A program made the translations under genes and the position numbers. DNA of 32,699 nt, taken from positions 1 through 32,699 of the forward strand of contig DASVLX010000035.1 of assembly GCA_036384655.1 (NCBI GenBank), in the 5' to 3' direction. The stretch is from DASVLX01 sp036384655 (GTDB taxonomy: Bacteria > Actinomycetota > Actinomycetes > Mycobacteriales > Pseudonocardiaceae). Shown here one piece after another: positions 8,383-16,254 of this stretch (the stretch's first letter is position 1; every line of letters starts with the position of its first letter). The notes below the pieces were generated by a model. That model was not told where the DNA came from. It saw only the letters and a list, made by a program, of their open reading frames with translations, and made no database searches.

Positions 8383-9390
8383 TCACTCGTCCCAGTTGCT
8401 GACGATGTCGGACATCGGGCGGCGCGGAGTTTCCGGGCCGGGATAGTCGGCGGTGGCCGGCCAGCCGAGCCGGATGACCAACTGTGGCTCACTGACGTCG
8501 TGCAGGACGGTGTGGCGCACCAGGTCGCGGACCGAGCGGACCTCGCCGACCTGGCTGAGGGTGCAGGTGGCCAGGCCCACCGAGGTCGCCACCAGCAGCG
8601 CGGCGGACAGGGCCTCGCCGGCGCGCAGCCAGTCGAGCTTGTCGTCGGAGCCGGTGCTCAGCACCATCAGCGAGGCACCGTCGTCCAGGGCGGGCGGGCT
8701 GTCCAGCTCGCCGCCGTCGAACTCGCGGCCGGGCATGCCGCGGTGCAGCGGGTTGCTCATGGGCACGGCGGCGGCGGGCACTCCCTCGACGGCGCCGAGG
8801 TGCCGGTGGCTCCATTCGGACAGTTCCGCCTTGTACATCGGGTTTTCCCGCTGCGCGGTGTTGGCCTGTGCCAGGGCGACCATGAGATCGCGGCGGTGTG
8901 TCGCGTCGAGGACGGGTGTGACCCGGACATGCTCGGCGTTGGCGGCGCCCGCGACCCGGTCCAGCAGGTCGGTGGGCACCCTGTCGGGCAGGTACGGACG
9001 GCGGTCGGTGTGGCGCTGGCTGGACGCGGTCACCAGCCGCACCGACCGGGAGTCGATCCGGGGCAGTGGTGCGAACTCCAGCGCAGCGAGGTGATCGCGG
9101 TCGGCGGGGTTGGGCAGCCGGTGCGCGTCCGCCCGCCAGCCCAGGGCCCGGAACGCCGATCGCACGTGGTGGAGCGTCGCGCCGCAACTGATGATCAGCT
9201 CACGCCCGGAGGCGTCGATCACCGGTAGCCGGCGGGCGGAATCCGCGAACAGGTGCAGGGAATGAGGGGCGATCACCCACCGCCATGGCTGGGTGTTGTG
9301 CACCGAAGGAGCGCGGCAGGCGACTTCCAACGCCGAATAGATTGTCTCGACGTCCGGTCCCTTCACGTCATCTTTCATGACGTCGTCCAT
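8383..9390 (-). CDS. Acg-type nitroreductase family protein (Rv2032/Rv3131-like)
   Basis: The product is 335 aa from ATG 9390, with GGAGGG six bases upstream; a longer in-frame extension upstream has no ribosome-binding site. The segment CRAPSVHNTQPWRW near the N-terminus is the flavin-binding signature of the Acg nitroreductase branch. The C-terminus has GEALSAALLVATSVGLATC and a final WDE-type ending. In Mycobacterium the Acg family is a hallmark of the DosR regulon. The best studied member binds FMN but lacks ordinary nitroreductase activity and may store or hide flavin. A role here in dormancy or nitrogen-stress survival is inferred. It converges with nirK and is the last gene of the minus-strand block beginning at the hydrogenase. 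A 148-base gap with candidate regulatory sites gives it its own promoter. Confidence 0.85.
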   Translation of the reverse strand: MDDVMKDDVKGPDVETIYSALEVACRAPSVHNTQPWRWVIAPHSLHLFADSARRLPVIDASGRELIISCGATLHHVRSAFRALGWRADAHRLPNPADRDHLAALEFAPLPRIDSRSVRLVTASSQRHTDRRPYLPDRVPTDLLDRVAGAANAEHVRVTPVLDATHRRDLMVALAQANTAQRENPMYKAELSEWSHRHLGAVEGVPAAAVPMSNPLHRGMPGREFDGGELDSPPALDDGASLMVLSTGSDDKLDWLRAGEALSAALLVATSVGLATCTLSQVGEVRSVRDLVRHTVLHDVSEPQLVIRLGWPATADYPGPETPRRPMSDIVSNWDE

Positions 9391-9477
9391 GATCCCTCCA
9401 AGCCACCGTCGCGTGTTTGCCCTGCTCCTTACCGCCATGGTTCCCCGATATGGTCTGACCCGCCCGCCGATCTGGGC

Positions 9478-9515
9478 AGGGCCGAAGTACGCGACGGTAA
9501 GGGACCAAGTGCCGT
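9478..9515. promoter_or_regulatory. paired candidate DosR boxes upstream of the Acg-type gene
   Basis: On the plus strand AGGGCCGAAGTACGC (9478-9492) is followed, 23 bases start to start, by GGGACCAAGTGCCGT (9501-9515). Each matches about 9 of 13 defined positions of the mycobacterial DosR box. An almost identical pair with 22-base spacing precedes the CBS-protein gene at 19031-19067. The shared arrangement strengthens the case that both are bound by the same regulator. Confidence 0.45.
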
Positions 9516-9538
9516 TAGTGGCGCTGGAGGGCTCCACG

Positions 9539-9922
9539 TCAGCTGGCGTCGGCTTGGCCCCAACGGATGCCCGCGGGCAGCGTGCCGGTCTGGAGGAACT
9601 CGATCAGCGCCGTGGTGAACAGGTCGAGCGCGACGCCGCTGCCGGCGGGGAAACCGGTCTCCGACGCGGTGACGGCGGGGGACGCGGGGTCGCCGATGCT
9701 GTAGGCACCCACCATCTCGGGGCCGTTGTAAAGCAGGTAGCCGAAGCCGTTCCGCACGTGGACGTCGAGGACCGCGTGCTCGCTTTCGACGGCGGCGGTG
9801 AACACGCTTTCGTCACCGAGCAGGGCAACGAGTTCGCGGACGTCGGCAGGAGAATTGACCGTTCGGGTGAAGCCGCCCTCGACGCCATCGCGATAGGTCG
9901 GCCCATACGCCGTCAGCGTCAC
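9539..9922 (-). CDS. Imm1-family immunity protein
   Basis: The product is 127 aa, starting with GTG that overlaps the stop of the upstream toxin gene by four bases (GTGA) and is preceded by a strong AAGGAGGAGG. The sequence has the Imm1 layout: a beta-rich middle with VLDVHVRNGFGYLLYNG, then GFPAGSGVALDLFTTALIEF and a C-terminal tail with a conserved Trp (IRWGQAD). Imm1 proteins are known partners of SCP1.201/DddA-like deaminase toxins, and that is exactly the upstream neighbour. It should bind and neutralise the deaminase in the cytoplasm. Translational coupling would ensure that immunity is made with the toxin. Confidence 0.85.
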   Translation of the reverse strand: MTLTAYGPTYRDGVEGGFTRTVNSPADVRELVALLGDESVFTAAVESEHAVLDVHVRNGFGYLLYNGPEMVGAYSIGDPASPAVTASETGFPAGSGVALDLFTTALIEFLQTGTLPAGIRWGQADAS

Positions 9923-10692
9923 TGGCCCTCCTCCTTGCCGTACGTCACTTTACCGTGAACCGGATCAATCACATGTAGTTTCGCACCGGGAGGCAGAAAC
10001 GTGCGTTCAAGCTGATTGGCACAGGTCCACCTCTGGTTCTTGTCGAACTCGCGGGTACCGCAGACGGTACGGTCCACGACGACGGTCTCTTCCTTGGAAC
10101 CCGTCAGGCGCATCTGGACAGCCACCTTGGCCTCGATGTGGGTGGCGAGTCGGCCGGCTGGCCGCATCTCAGGGCTCAGCTGCCGGACAAAGTCGACCAC
10201 CGCGTGGTAGTAATCGTCACCGTTGCCGCTTCGCATCCGGATATTCCACCCGTCGGATCGCACCCACTCGCCATGTGCTGGGGAGGAACCAACGGGGCTC
10301 CGGCCGACCCGTTGCTTCGCCTGTTCGGCCCTTGTCTTCATCGGCTGAACCGGAACCCGATCTTGCTGCGGCTTCGCCGATGCCAATGCGGCAGCGGGGG
10401 GACCGGCCGACCCACCTTGCAAGCGGTAAATGAACGCTTCGATCTTCTCTGTGCATCGGTCAATGAGTGCGCGGGTCTCGGCAAGCTGCTCGGTGAGCAG
10501 GCCGGCCTGGTCGATCAGGACCTGCGCCTCGATCCGCGCCGAGCCGCCGAGGACATGCGCGAGGATCGCCTGCCCTTCGGTCCACGCGCGCTCAGCAACG
10601 CGAAGTTGTTGGTCTCTGCCGTCGGCTAACTTCTGGAGCACTTGACGCAGATCGCTGACCAGTTCGGTGATCGACGACACGGCGATCATCAT
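9919..10692 (-). CDS. SCP1.201 / DddA-like cytosine deaminase toxin
   Basis: The product is 257 aa. The first 95 residues are helical and probably coiled coil, like the N-terminal domains of actinobacterial polymorphic toxins. A low-complexity linker with Ala/Pro/Lys/Arg follows (about 95-140). Residues about 142-255 are the deaminase. WNIRMRSGNGDDYYHAVVDF opens the fold. THIEAKVAVQMR contains the His-x-Glu zinc/catalytic pair. The two remaining zinc cysteines lie in VCGTREFDKNQRWTC, where they are 13 residues apart instead of the usual two. FLPPGAKLHV closes the fold. DddA itself deaminates cytosine in double-stranded DNA. The target of this one is unknown. There is no signal peptide, so export (if any) would need a specialised system. 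The start is uncertain because no clear ribosome-binding site is visible. The downstream Imm1 gene supports the assignment. Confidence 0.85.
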   Translation of the reverse strand: MMIAVSSITELVSDLRQVLQKLADGRDQQLRVAERAWTEGQAILAHVLGGSARIEAQVLIDQAGLLTEQLAETRALIDRCTEKIEAFIYRLQGGSAGPPAAALASAKPQQDRVPVQPMKTRAEQAKQRVGRSPVGSSPAHGEWVRSDGWNIRMRSGNGDDYYHAVVDFVRQLSPEMRPAGRLATHIEAKVAVQMRLTGSKEETVVVDRTVCGTREFDKNQRWTCANQLERTFLPPGAKLHVIDPVHGKVTYGKEEGQ

Positions 10693-10734
10693 GCCGCAAA
10701 CGCGCGAGCGGGCCAGCGCATTTCGCGAAATTGG

Positions 10735-11340
10735 TCAGGACAGGTGGCGGGTCCACTGGGGTTCGACGTTGGCCCATTCGTGGTCCCAGTCGGCCCAGCG
10801 TTTGCGGTCGAGATACCAGCGGAGCGCGCCCAGCGAGACGAGGGCCGCGATGGCGGCCAGGCCCATGACGGCGGAGACCGTGGCGAACCAGCGCCAGTAC
10901 ACCTGGTCGGAGGTCAACGGCGGAAGCACCTGGTCGCCGGCGTTGTTCACCCAGATCGGCACCGTGCTGCCCTTGGTCGTACCGCTGGCGACGGTGATCG
11001 GGCCGCTGACGGTCGTGCCGTCCGGCGCCTGCCAGGTCGCGGTGGTGGACACGAGGGTGGTGACACCGGGGTGTTCGGGACTGTCCACCGCCAGCACGGC
11101 GGTGACCTGGTGCCGCGCGGCGTTCTGCTGGTTGACCTCGTCCACGCTGTACCGCTGGACGGCGCCACCCACCATGAGCGCCAACGGGAGCGCGGCCGCC
11201 ACCAGCAGTACCGCGACGACACGCGCGACAAGTTCGATCCGGTCGGTGATTCTGCGCAGTGGGTTGCGACCCCAGCCCGCCAGCCGGGCGAGACCACCCA
11301 GCCGATATCGAAGCAGGTAACGGACGCGCCTAGCGTTCAT
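10735..11340 (-). CDS. Rv1733c-family two-helix membrane protein
   Basis: The product is 201 aa from ATG 11340, which has GGAG eight bases upstream; a GTG four codons earlier is possible. After a basic N-terminus with NPLRRITDRIE comes one membrane helix (VARVVAVLLVAAALPLALMV, about residues 38-60). An extracytoplasmic domain of about 90 residues follows (WQAPDGT, GSTVPIWVN). Then a second helix runs from about residue 150 to 175, and the tail ends with a conserved-looking WDHEWANVEPQW. This is the layout of Rv1733c, a DosR-regulated latency antigen of unknown function. It lies 81 bases after the hydrogenase protease gene and 42 bases before the toxin, so it may be cotranscribed. A candidate regulatory site sits in the upstream gap. 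Confidence 0.85.
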   Translation of the reverse strand: MNARRVRYLLRYRLGGLARLAGWGRNPLRRITDRIELVARVVAVLLVAAALPLALMVGGAVQRYSVDEVNQQNAARHQVTAVLAVDSPEHPGVTTLVSTTATWQAPDGTTVSGPITVASGTTKGSTVPIWVNNAGDQVLPPLTSDQVYWRWFATVSAVMGLAAIAALVSLGALRWYLDRKRWADWDHEWANVEPQWTRHLS

Positions 11341-11407
11341 CGTCGACTCCACAAACAGCCACTCTGGTCTACGAGACCACCCTTTCGTGCGGTTTGGTGG
11401 GCGATCC

Positions 11408-11422
11408 AGGGCCGTTTGTCGT
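11408..11422. promoter_or_regulatory. candidate DosR box upstream of the Rv1733c-like gene
   Basis: The plus strand reads AGGGCCGTTTGTCGT, a half-site AGGGCC followed by TTTGTC, about 9 of 13 positions of the DosR box. It resembles the reverse of the site at 507-521 (shared TTTGTC). It touches the protease stop codon and lies about 70 bases upstream of the ATG. Confidence 0.35.
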
Positions 11423-11976
11423 CAGGGCTGAGGTAGTTCGGCGAACACCGAGTCAACCAAATCCGGCAGTGTGGCGGCCACCTCGGCCGAGAGGCCGGGG
11501 CCGAGATCGACGTCCGCCGCCTCCACGGCGTACACGATAAGCCGGGACGGCAGCCTGCCCAAGGCCCGGCCGAGCGCCACCGCCTCGGGGATGCCCAGCC
11601 CATGGGAGCTGGGGGCGCCACCGGCCGGAGTGAGCAGGGGATCCGGTGCCGCATCGCCGCCAAGCATGTCCCGCTCCAGGCTGGTGCGATGCATCCGGCC
11701 GGGCGTGGAAGGCTCGGTGACCACCTCACCGGCCACCTCACTGGCCACCTCACCGACTACCTCACTGACCACGGCGTCGACCAGGATGACCAGGTCGGCG
11801 CCGTCCCAGGCGTCCAGCAGCCCGGCGGGCTCGCCGTCGGAGACCACCAGCCGCACGCCGGCCGGCACCTTCCCGGTCAGCTCGGCGATCAGTCTCGGCC
11901 CGATGCCGTCATCGTGCCGGAACTCGTTGCCCACTCCGATGACGGCGACGCGGGCGGGCGTCGTCACCTCGGTCAC
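11422..11976 (-). CDS. [NiFe]-hydrogenase maturation protease (HycI/HybD family)
   Basis: The product is 184 aa from GTG 11976, which overlaps the stop of the large-subunit gene by four bases. GTG 11967 also fits and has AGGTGA upstream. The fold begins with VAVIGVGNEFRHDDGIG, holding the first nickel-binding acidic residue. LVDAV carries the second (Asp) and SSHGLG the third (His), the set seen in HybD. This endopeptidase removes the C-terminal tail of the large subunit after nickel insertion, and the neighbouring large subunit indeed has such a tail. After the Asp-containing motif there is an insertion of four tandem tetrapeptides (SEVV, GEVA, SEVA, GEVV), described separately; family members normally go directly to a PG-x-HR segment, here PGRMHR. 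No hypABCDEF genes are in the window. Confidence 0.87.
   Translation of the reverse strand: MTEVTTPARVAVIGVGNEFRHDDGIGPRLIAELTGKVPAGVRLVVSDGEPAGLLDAWDGADLVILVDAVVSEVVGEVASEVAGEVVTEPSTPGRMHRTSLERDMLGGDAAPDPLLTPAGGAPSSHGLGIPEAVALGRALGRLPSRLIVYAVEAADVDLGPGLSAEVAATLPDLVDSVFAELPQP
11719..11766. repeat. four tandem 12-bp repeats inside the protease gene
   Basis: Four adjacent 12-base units of the form GRCYACCTCACY (11719, 11731, 11743, 11755) lie in frame in the protease gene and encode four tetrapeptides of pattern [S/G]-E-V-[V/A] on the minus strand. The unit length keeps the frame, so copy number could vary without destroying the gene. Confidence 0.85.
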
Positions 11977-13265
11977 CTGGTGATGCGCCGCAGCGTCAGG
12001 AAGTGCGTCGAGCAGGAGATGCACGGGTCGTAGTTGCGGATGGACTGCTCGCACAGCGCGGTGAGCTTCTGGTCGTCGAGTTCCAGGTTGTGCTCCACCA
12101 GCCGGCGCAGGTCCTCCTCGATCGCGGTCTGGTTCTGCGCGGTGGGCGGCACGATGTCGGCCGAGCGGATCAGGCCGTCCGCGCCGATCTCGTAACGGTG
12201 GTACAGCAGCCCGCGTGGGGCCTCGCTGGCGCCGTGGCCGACGGCGTCCCGCGGCCTGACCTCGACGGCCGGCAACTCGGGCTGCCGGTAGCCGTCGATC
12301 AGCCGCAGCGCCTCCTCGATCGCGTACACCACCTCGACCGCGCGCACGATGATGCTGCGGAACGGGTTGCGGCATTCGGTGCCGAGACCGGCGGCCTTCG
12401 CCGCCCGCTTGGCGGTGGGCGTGAGGGTGGCCGAGTTGATGGAGTACCGGGCCAGTGGGCCGGTGATGTAGCGGCCACCGTCGAGCGTGGCGTGCATCGC
12501 GGTGGACCGCTCCACCTGGTACTCGACGACATGCTCGGGGAACGACTCGACCGGGAACAGCACACCCTTGTCGGTGCGCGGCTGGCCCCCCTCGATCGCG
12601 TACTGGTCCGGTTCGGACAGTGTCAGGAACCGGTGGTCCAGCGTCAGGTCGGGGTAGTGGAACGTGGACACCCATTCGACCGTGGCCAGCGCGTCGTCCA
12701 GTGCCTGGTGCAGCGTCTCCCGCAGCGGTTCCAGTTCCTCCGGCGCGGGTGTCCGGTAGAAGCCGCCGACCTTCATGTTGATCGGGTGGATGGCGCGCCC
12801 GCCGATCAGCTCCAGGATCTGGTTGCCGACCTTCTTCAGCCGCAGCCCGCGCTCGACCTCCGCGTGGGCGTCGGCCGCGAGGGTGATCGCGTCCGGGTAG
12901 CCGAGGAAGTCGGGGGCGTGCAGCAGGTAGATGTGCAGCGCGTGGCTGGAGATCCACTCGCCGCAGTAGATCAACCGGCGCAGGTTCGCGATCGGTTCGG
13001 GAAGTCTGACGCCGCAGGCGTTCTCCAGGGCCCGGCACGCGCTCGTCTGGTACGCGACCGGGCAGATCCCACAGATCCGCGCCGTGATGTCCGGTGGTTC
13101 CGTGTAGGCGCGGCCGCGCAGGAACGCCTCGAAGAACCGCGGCGGCTCGTAGATGCGCAGTTCGGCGCGTTCCACGGCGTTCTCGCGGACCACGACATCC
13201 AGCGCGCCCTCACCCTCGACCCGGGCGAGGGCACTGACCCGCAGTTGCCTAGCTTGCTCGGACAT
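11973..13265 (-). CDS. hyhL: [NiFe]-hydrogenase large subunit, group 3-type
   Basis: The product is 430 aa with GGGAGG just upstream of the ATG. The L1 motif ARICGICPVAY (residue about 63) and the L2 motif DPCISCSTH near the C-terminus supply the four cysteines that bind the Ni-Fe centre. LARVEGEG is the usual N-terminal L0 motif. After the L2 histidine there is a short tail (FLTLRRITR), the expected substrate of the maturation protease encoded next door. The size and motifs fit the cytoplasmic group 3 (3b, NADP-linked, HyhL/sulfhydrogenase alpha) rather than the membrane uptake enzymes. It overlaps the small-subunit gene by 17 bases. The usual diaphorase partners HyhB and HyhG are not in the window, so the electron partner must be encoded elsewhere or be another protein. 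Confidence 0.88.
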   Translation of the reverse strand: MSEQARQLRVSALARVEGEGALDVVVRENAVERAELRIYEPPRFFEAFLRGRAYTEPPDITARICGICPVAYQTSACRALENACGVRLPEPIANLRRLIYCGEWISSHALHIYLLHAPDFLGYPDAITLAADAHAEVERGLRLKKVGNQILELIGGRAIHPINMKVGGFYRTPAPEELEPLRETLHQALDDALATVEWVSTFHYPDLTLDHRFLTLSEPDQYAIEGGQPRTDKGVLFPVESFPEHVVEYQVERSTAMHATLDGGRYITGPLARYSINSATLTPTAKRAAKAAGLGTECRNPFRSIIVRAVEVVYAIEEALRLIDGYRQPELPAVEVRPRDAVGHGASEAPRGLLYHRYEIGADGLIRSADIVPPTAQNQTAIEEDLRRLVEHNLELDDQKLTALCEQSIRNYDPCISCSTHFLTLRRITR

Positions 13266-14142
13266 CGCTGCCTCCCAGCCCCTTCGCCGGGGCGTTCGCC
13301 GAGGCCGTGACCGGAGCGCCGGACGCGTCGAAGCCGTCGAACGTCGCGTGGAACGTGTGGAACACCCGGCGCATCTCGTCCTCGTTCATGCCGTGCACCC
13401 TCAGCAGACCCAGCAGTTCGGGCATGTTGCGGTCGCCGCGGGGTCCGTAGCAGCCGAAGCAGCCGCGCCGGTAGGCCGGGCAGACCGCGCCGCAGCCGGC
13501 GTGCGTGACCGGGCCCAGGCAGGGCGTCCCGTCGGCGACCATCACGCAGGTCACGCCGCGCTGCTTGCACTCGGTGCACACGCTGGTGTCCGGCAGGTTC
13601 GGCTTGCGGCCGACCAGCAGCGCGCCGAGCACCTCCAGCAGCTGGTTCTTGTTGATGGGGCAGCCGCGCAGTTCGTAGTCGACCGGGACGTGGTCGGAGA
13701 TCGCGGTGGACGTGTCGAGGGCGTTGATGTACTCGGGCCGGGCGTACACGATCGACCGGAACTCGGCCAGATCGGCCATGTTGCGCAGGGCCTGGATGCC
13801 GCCGGAGTTCGCGCAGGCGCCGATCGCGATGAGGATCTTCGACTCGTCCCGGATGTGCTTGATCTGCTCGATCTGCTCGGGCGTGCTGATCGATCCCTCG
13901 ACCAGCGAGATGTCGTAGGGCCCAGGCCGCACGGCGCTGGACGCCTCGGTGAAGCTGGCGATGTTGACCTGCGCGGCCACCGCCAGCAGTTCGTCCTCGC
14001 AGTCCAACAGGGACAACTGGCAGCCGTCGCAGGAGGTGAACTTCCAGACCGCCAGTGTCGGTCGGGTGGACCGCGCTGGTTGTGAAGATTGTGTCGGCGG
14101 TGGTGTCGCTGCCGTCGGCGGCGTCGATGTCGTCGTGGTCAT
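13249..14142 (-). CDS. hyhS: [NiFe]-hydrogenase small subunit, group 3-type
   Basis: The product is 297 aa from ATG 14142, with AAGGAG seven bases upstream. There is no Tat signal; instead a low-complexity Thr/Pro leader of about 25 residues precedes FTSCDGCQLSLLDCEDEL, which holds the CxxC of the proximal cluster. IGACANSGG and RGCPINKNQLL supply the remaining proximal ligands. CTECKQRGVTC, then CLGPVTHAGCGAVCPAYRRG and CFGCYGP, supply ligands for two further [4Fe-4S] clusters. This matches the delta subunit of archaeal sulfhydrogenase/bacterial Hyh. It transfers electrons between the Ni-Fe site and a partner. It heads the minus-strand block. The divergent PFOR operon shares the 271-base intergenic region, so co-regulation is likely. 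Confidence 0.88.
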   Translation of the reverse strand: MTTTTSTPPTAATPPPTQSSQPARSTRPTLAVWKFTSCDGCQLSLLDCEDELLAVAAQVNIASFTEASSAVRPGPYDISLVEGSISTPEQIEQIKHIRDESKILIAIGACANSGGIQALRNMADLAEFRSIVYARPEYINALDTSTAISDHVPVDYELRGCPINKNQLLEVLGALLVGRKPNLPDTSVCTECKQRGVTCVMVADGTPCLGPVTHAGCGAVCPAYRRGCFGCYGPRGDRNMPELLGLLRVHGMNEDEMRRVFHTFHATFDGFDASGAPVTASANAPAKGLGGSDVRAS

Positions 14143-14413
14143 CGCGGGCTCCTTCTCATCAACAGAGAGTCAGGAGAACATCAACGGATTCGGGGAGTAG
14201 CACGCCGACCTGCGGGTTCGGCCGATCGTGGGGGATGCGTACGGCCGCCGTCCGGCCCGGAACGCCAATGCCCATCGGCTCTCACCCCTGCTCACACCCG
14301 GTTGGAGCATGATTGCAGTCGTGTCAACAGGGATATGGCAGGGCACACCGCCCGCTGTTGTGAGGACTTCGGCCACTGTCCGGACAGAGGCGGCGGCGAT
14401 TACACAGGGTGCT
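14143..14413. promoter_or_regulatory. divergent promoter region between hydrogenase and PFOR operons
   Basis: This 271-base gap separates two divergent operons. Near the PFOR side, AGGACTTCGGCCACT (14363-14377, 37 bases before the GTG) matches about 10 of 13 positions of the DosR box and resembles the acg-side sequence GTACTTCGGCCCT on the minus strand. Nearer the hydrogenase, GCGTACGGCC recalls the same motif but weakly. No clear -10/-35 pair could be assigned. A possible earlier start ATG (14309) for the gamma subunit would reduce the gap. Confidence 0.4.
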
Positions 14414-15004
14414 GTGTTTGAGGTGCGTATTCACGGTCGGGGCGGGCAGGGCGTGGTCACAGCCGCCGAACTGCTGTCCGTGGCCGCTTTCCGGGAGGGC
14501 CGCTACGCGCAGGCGTTCCCAAGTTTCGGTTCGGAACGGACCGGTGCTCCCGTGGTGGCCTTCTGCCGGATCGACGACAAGGAGATCCGGACCAGGGAAC
14601 CGGTAACCCATCCGGACGCCCTGATCATCCAGGACCCGACCCTGCTCCACCAGGTCAACGTGTTCGAGGGTCTGTCGCCAGAGGGCTATCTCTTGATCAA
14701 TTCCGCCAAGGGGTTCGACGAGCTGGGCATCGCCGACTTCCTGGCGGACTTCCATCGCGAGCGGATCATCGCGGTGCCCGCCACCGAACTGGCGCTGCGA
14801 CATCTCGGCCGGCCACTACCCAACGCGGTGCTGCTCGGCGGGTTCGCCGCGATCACCGGGCGGGTCGGGCTGGATGCCGTGATCGCCGCCGTGCGCGAGC
14901 GGTTCCATGGTGCCGTCGGTGAGGGCAACGTGGCGGCCGCGCGGGAGGCTTATGAGTACGTACGCACCGAGATGAGAGAAGCCGCCCATGTTGCGTCAGA
15001 TTGA
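14414..15004 (+). CDS. porG: 2-oxoacid (pyruvate):ferredoxin oxidoreductase, gamma subunit
   Basis: The product is 196 aa if the GTG at 14414 is used, giving VFEVRIHGRGGQGVVTAAELLS, the canonical family start; an in-frame ATG at 14309 would add 35 non-conserved residues. The GRGGQGVVTAAELL segment is the nucleotide/CoA-binding signature of PFOR domain III proteins. FPSFGSERTGAPV is also characteristic. The protein is the CoA-binding subunit that positions CoA near TPP. It overlaps the alpha-subunit gene by 17 bases. Together with the next two genes it makes the split (archaeal-type) enzyme rather than the single-chain NifJ type. Confidence 0.85.
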   Translation: MFEVRIHGRGGQGVVTAAELLSVAAFREGRYAQAFPSFGSERTGAPVVAFCRIDDKEIRTREPVTHPDALIIQDPTLLHQVNVFEGLSPEGYLLINSAKGFDELGIADFLADFHRERIIAVPATELALRHLGRPLPNAVLLGGFAAITGRVGLDAVIAAVRERFHGAVGEGNVAAAREAYEYVRTEMREAAHVASD

Positions 15005-16241
15005 GGGATCCCGAGCGGTCGCCGAGACCGTGGCGCTGTGCCGGCCGGAAGTCGTCTGCGCCTATCCGATCTCACCGCAGACCCACATCGTGGAGGCGCT
15101 GTCCGGGATGGTGAAGCAGGGCAACCTGAAGCCCTGCGAGTTCATCAACGTCGAGTCCGAGTTCGCCGCGATGTCCGTGGCGATCGGCGCCTCGGCGGCC
15201 GGGGCCCGTGCCTACACCGCCACCGCCAGCCAGGGCCTGCTCTACATGGTCGAGCCCATCTACAACGCCTCCGGGCTGGGCCTGCCGATCGTCATGACGG
15301 TCGCCAACCGCGCGATCGGTGCCCCCATCAACATCTGGAACGACCACAGCGACGCCATGTCGCAGCGCGACTCCGGCTGGATCCAGCTCTACGCGGAGAC
15401 CAACCAGGAGGCCGCCGACCTGCACATCCAGGCGTTCCGGATCGCCGAGCAGCTGTCCGCGCCGGTCATGGTATGCATGGACGGGTTCATCCTCACGCAC
15501 GCCGTCGAGCGCGTGGACCTGCCCACCCAGGAGCAGGTGGACGCGTTCCTGCCGACCTACGAGCCGCGCCAGGTGCTCGACCCGGACGACCCGGTGTCCA
15601 TCGGCGCGATGGTCGGCCCCGAGGCGTTCATGGAGGTCCGCTACCTCGCCTGGGACAAGCAGATGCGGGCGCTCGATCTGATCCCCGAGGTGGCGGCCGA
15701 GTTCGCCGAGGCGTTCGGCCGTGAGGCCGGTGGCCTGGTCCGGCCGTACCGCGCCGAGGACGCCGAGACCATCGTGATCGCGCTCGGCTCGGTGCTCGGC
15801 ACCATCAAGGACACCATCGACGAGCTGCGCGAGGAGGGCGTCAAGATCGGCGCGGTCGGGATCACCAGCTTCCGGCCGTTCCCGCTGGACGCGGTGCGCG
15901 CCGCCGCCGGGCACGCGCGGCGGGTGGTCGTGCTGGAGAAGGCGCTGGCGATCGGTGTCGGCGGGATCGTGGCGATGAACGTCCGCACCGCGCTGTCCGG
16001 CATCGCCAGCGAGGTGTACACGGTGATCGCCGGGCTGGGTGGCCGGGCCATCACCAAGGAGTCGCTGAACAACCTGTTCCGGGACGCCATGGCCGACACA
16101 CTGGAACCGCTGACGTTCCTCGACCTCAACAGGGAACTGATTGAACGCCAGTTGGAACGGGAACGCCTACAGCGACGGTCCGGACCCCGCGCGGAGAACG
16201 TACTGCGGGATGTCGGCGCCATCGCCTCGCGGATCGACTAG
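14988..16241 (+). CDS. porA: 2-oxoacid (pyruvate):ferredoxin oxidoreductase, alpha subunit
   Basis: The product is 417 aa. It contains the pyrimidine-binding TPP domain (GSRAVAETVALCRPEVVCAYPISPQT cut here to its features: Pro-Ile-Ser-Pro-Gln-Thr at about residue 27), the conserved Glu in NVESEFAA, and TATASQGLLYM. A C-terminal transketolase-like domain begins near residue 255 (TIVIALGSVLGTIKD). Such subunits bind the pyrimidine end of TPP and the keto acid. The initial SPQT rather than an oxoglutarate-type pattern suggests pyruvate, but substrate cannot be settled by eye. It is cotranscribed with gamma and beta, 13 bases from the latter. In dormant or anaerobic cells it could oxidise pyruvate to acetyl-CoA or run backwards. 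Confidence 0.88.
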   Translation: MLRQIEGSRAVAETVALCRPEVVCAYPISPQTHIVEALSGMVKQGNLKPCEFINVESEFAAMSVAIGASAAGARAYTATASQGLLYMVEPIYNASGLGLPIVMTVANRAIGAPINIWNDHSDAMSQRDSGWIQLYAETNQEAADLHIQAFRIAEQLSAPVMVCMDGFILTHAVERVDLPTQEQVDAFLPTYEPRQVLDPDDPVSIGAMVGPEAFMEVRYLAWDKQMRALDLIPEVAAEFAEAFGREAGGLVRPYRAEDAETIVIALGSVLGTIKDTIDELREEGVKIGAVGITSFRPFPLDAVRAAAGHARRVVVLEKALAIGVGGIVAMNVRTALSGIASEVYTVIAGLGGRAITKESLNNLFRDAMADTLEPLTFLDLNRELIERQLERERLQRRSGPRAENVLRDVGAIASRID

Positions 16242-16254
16242 GAGCGACCACCCC

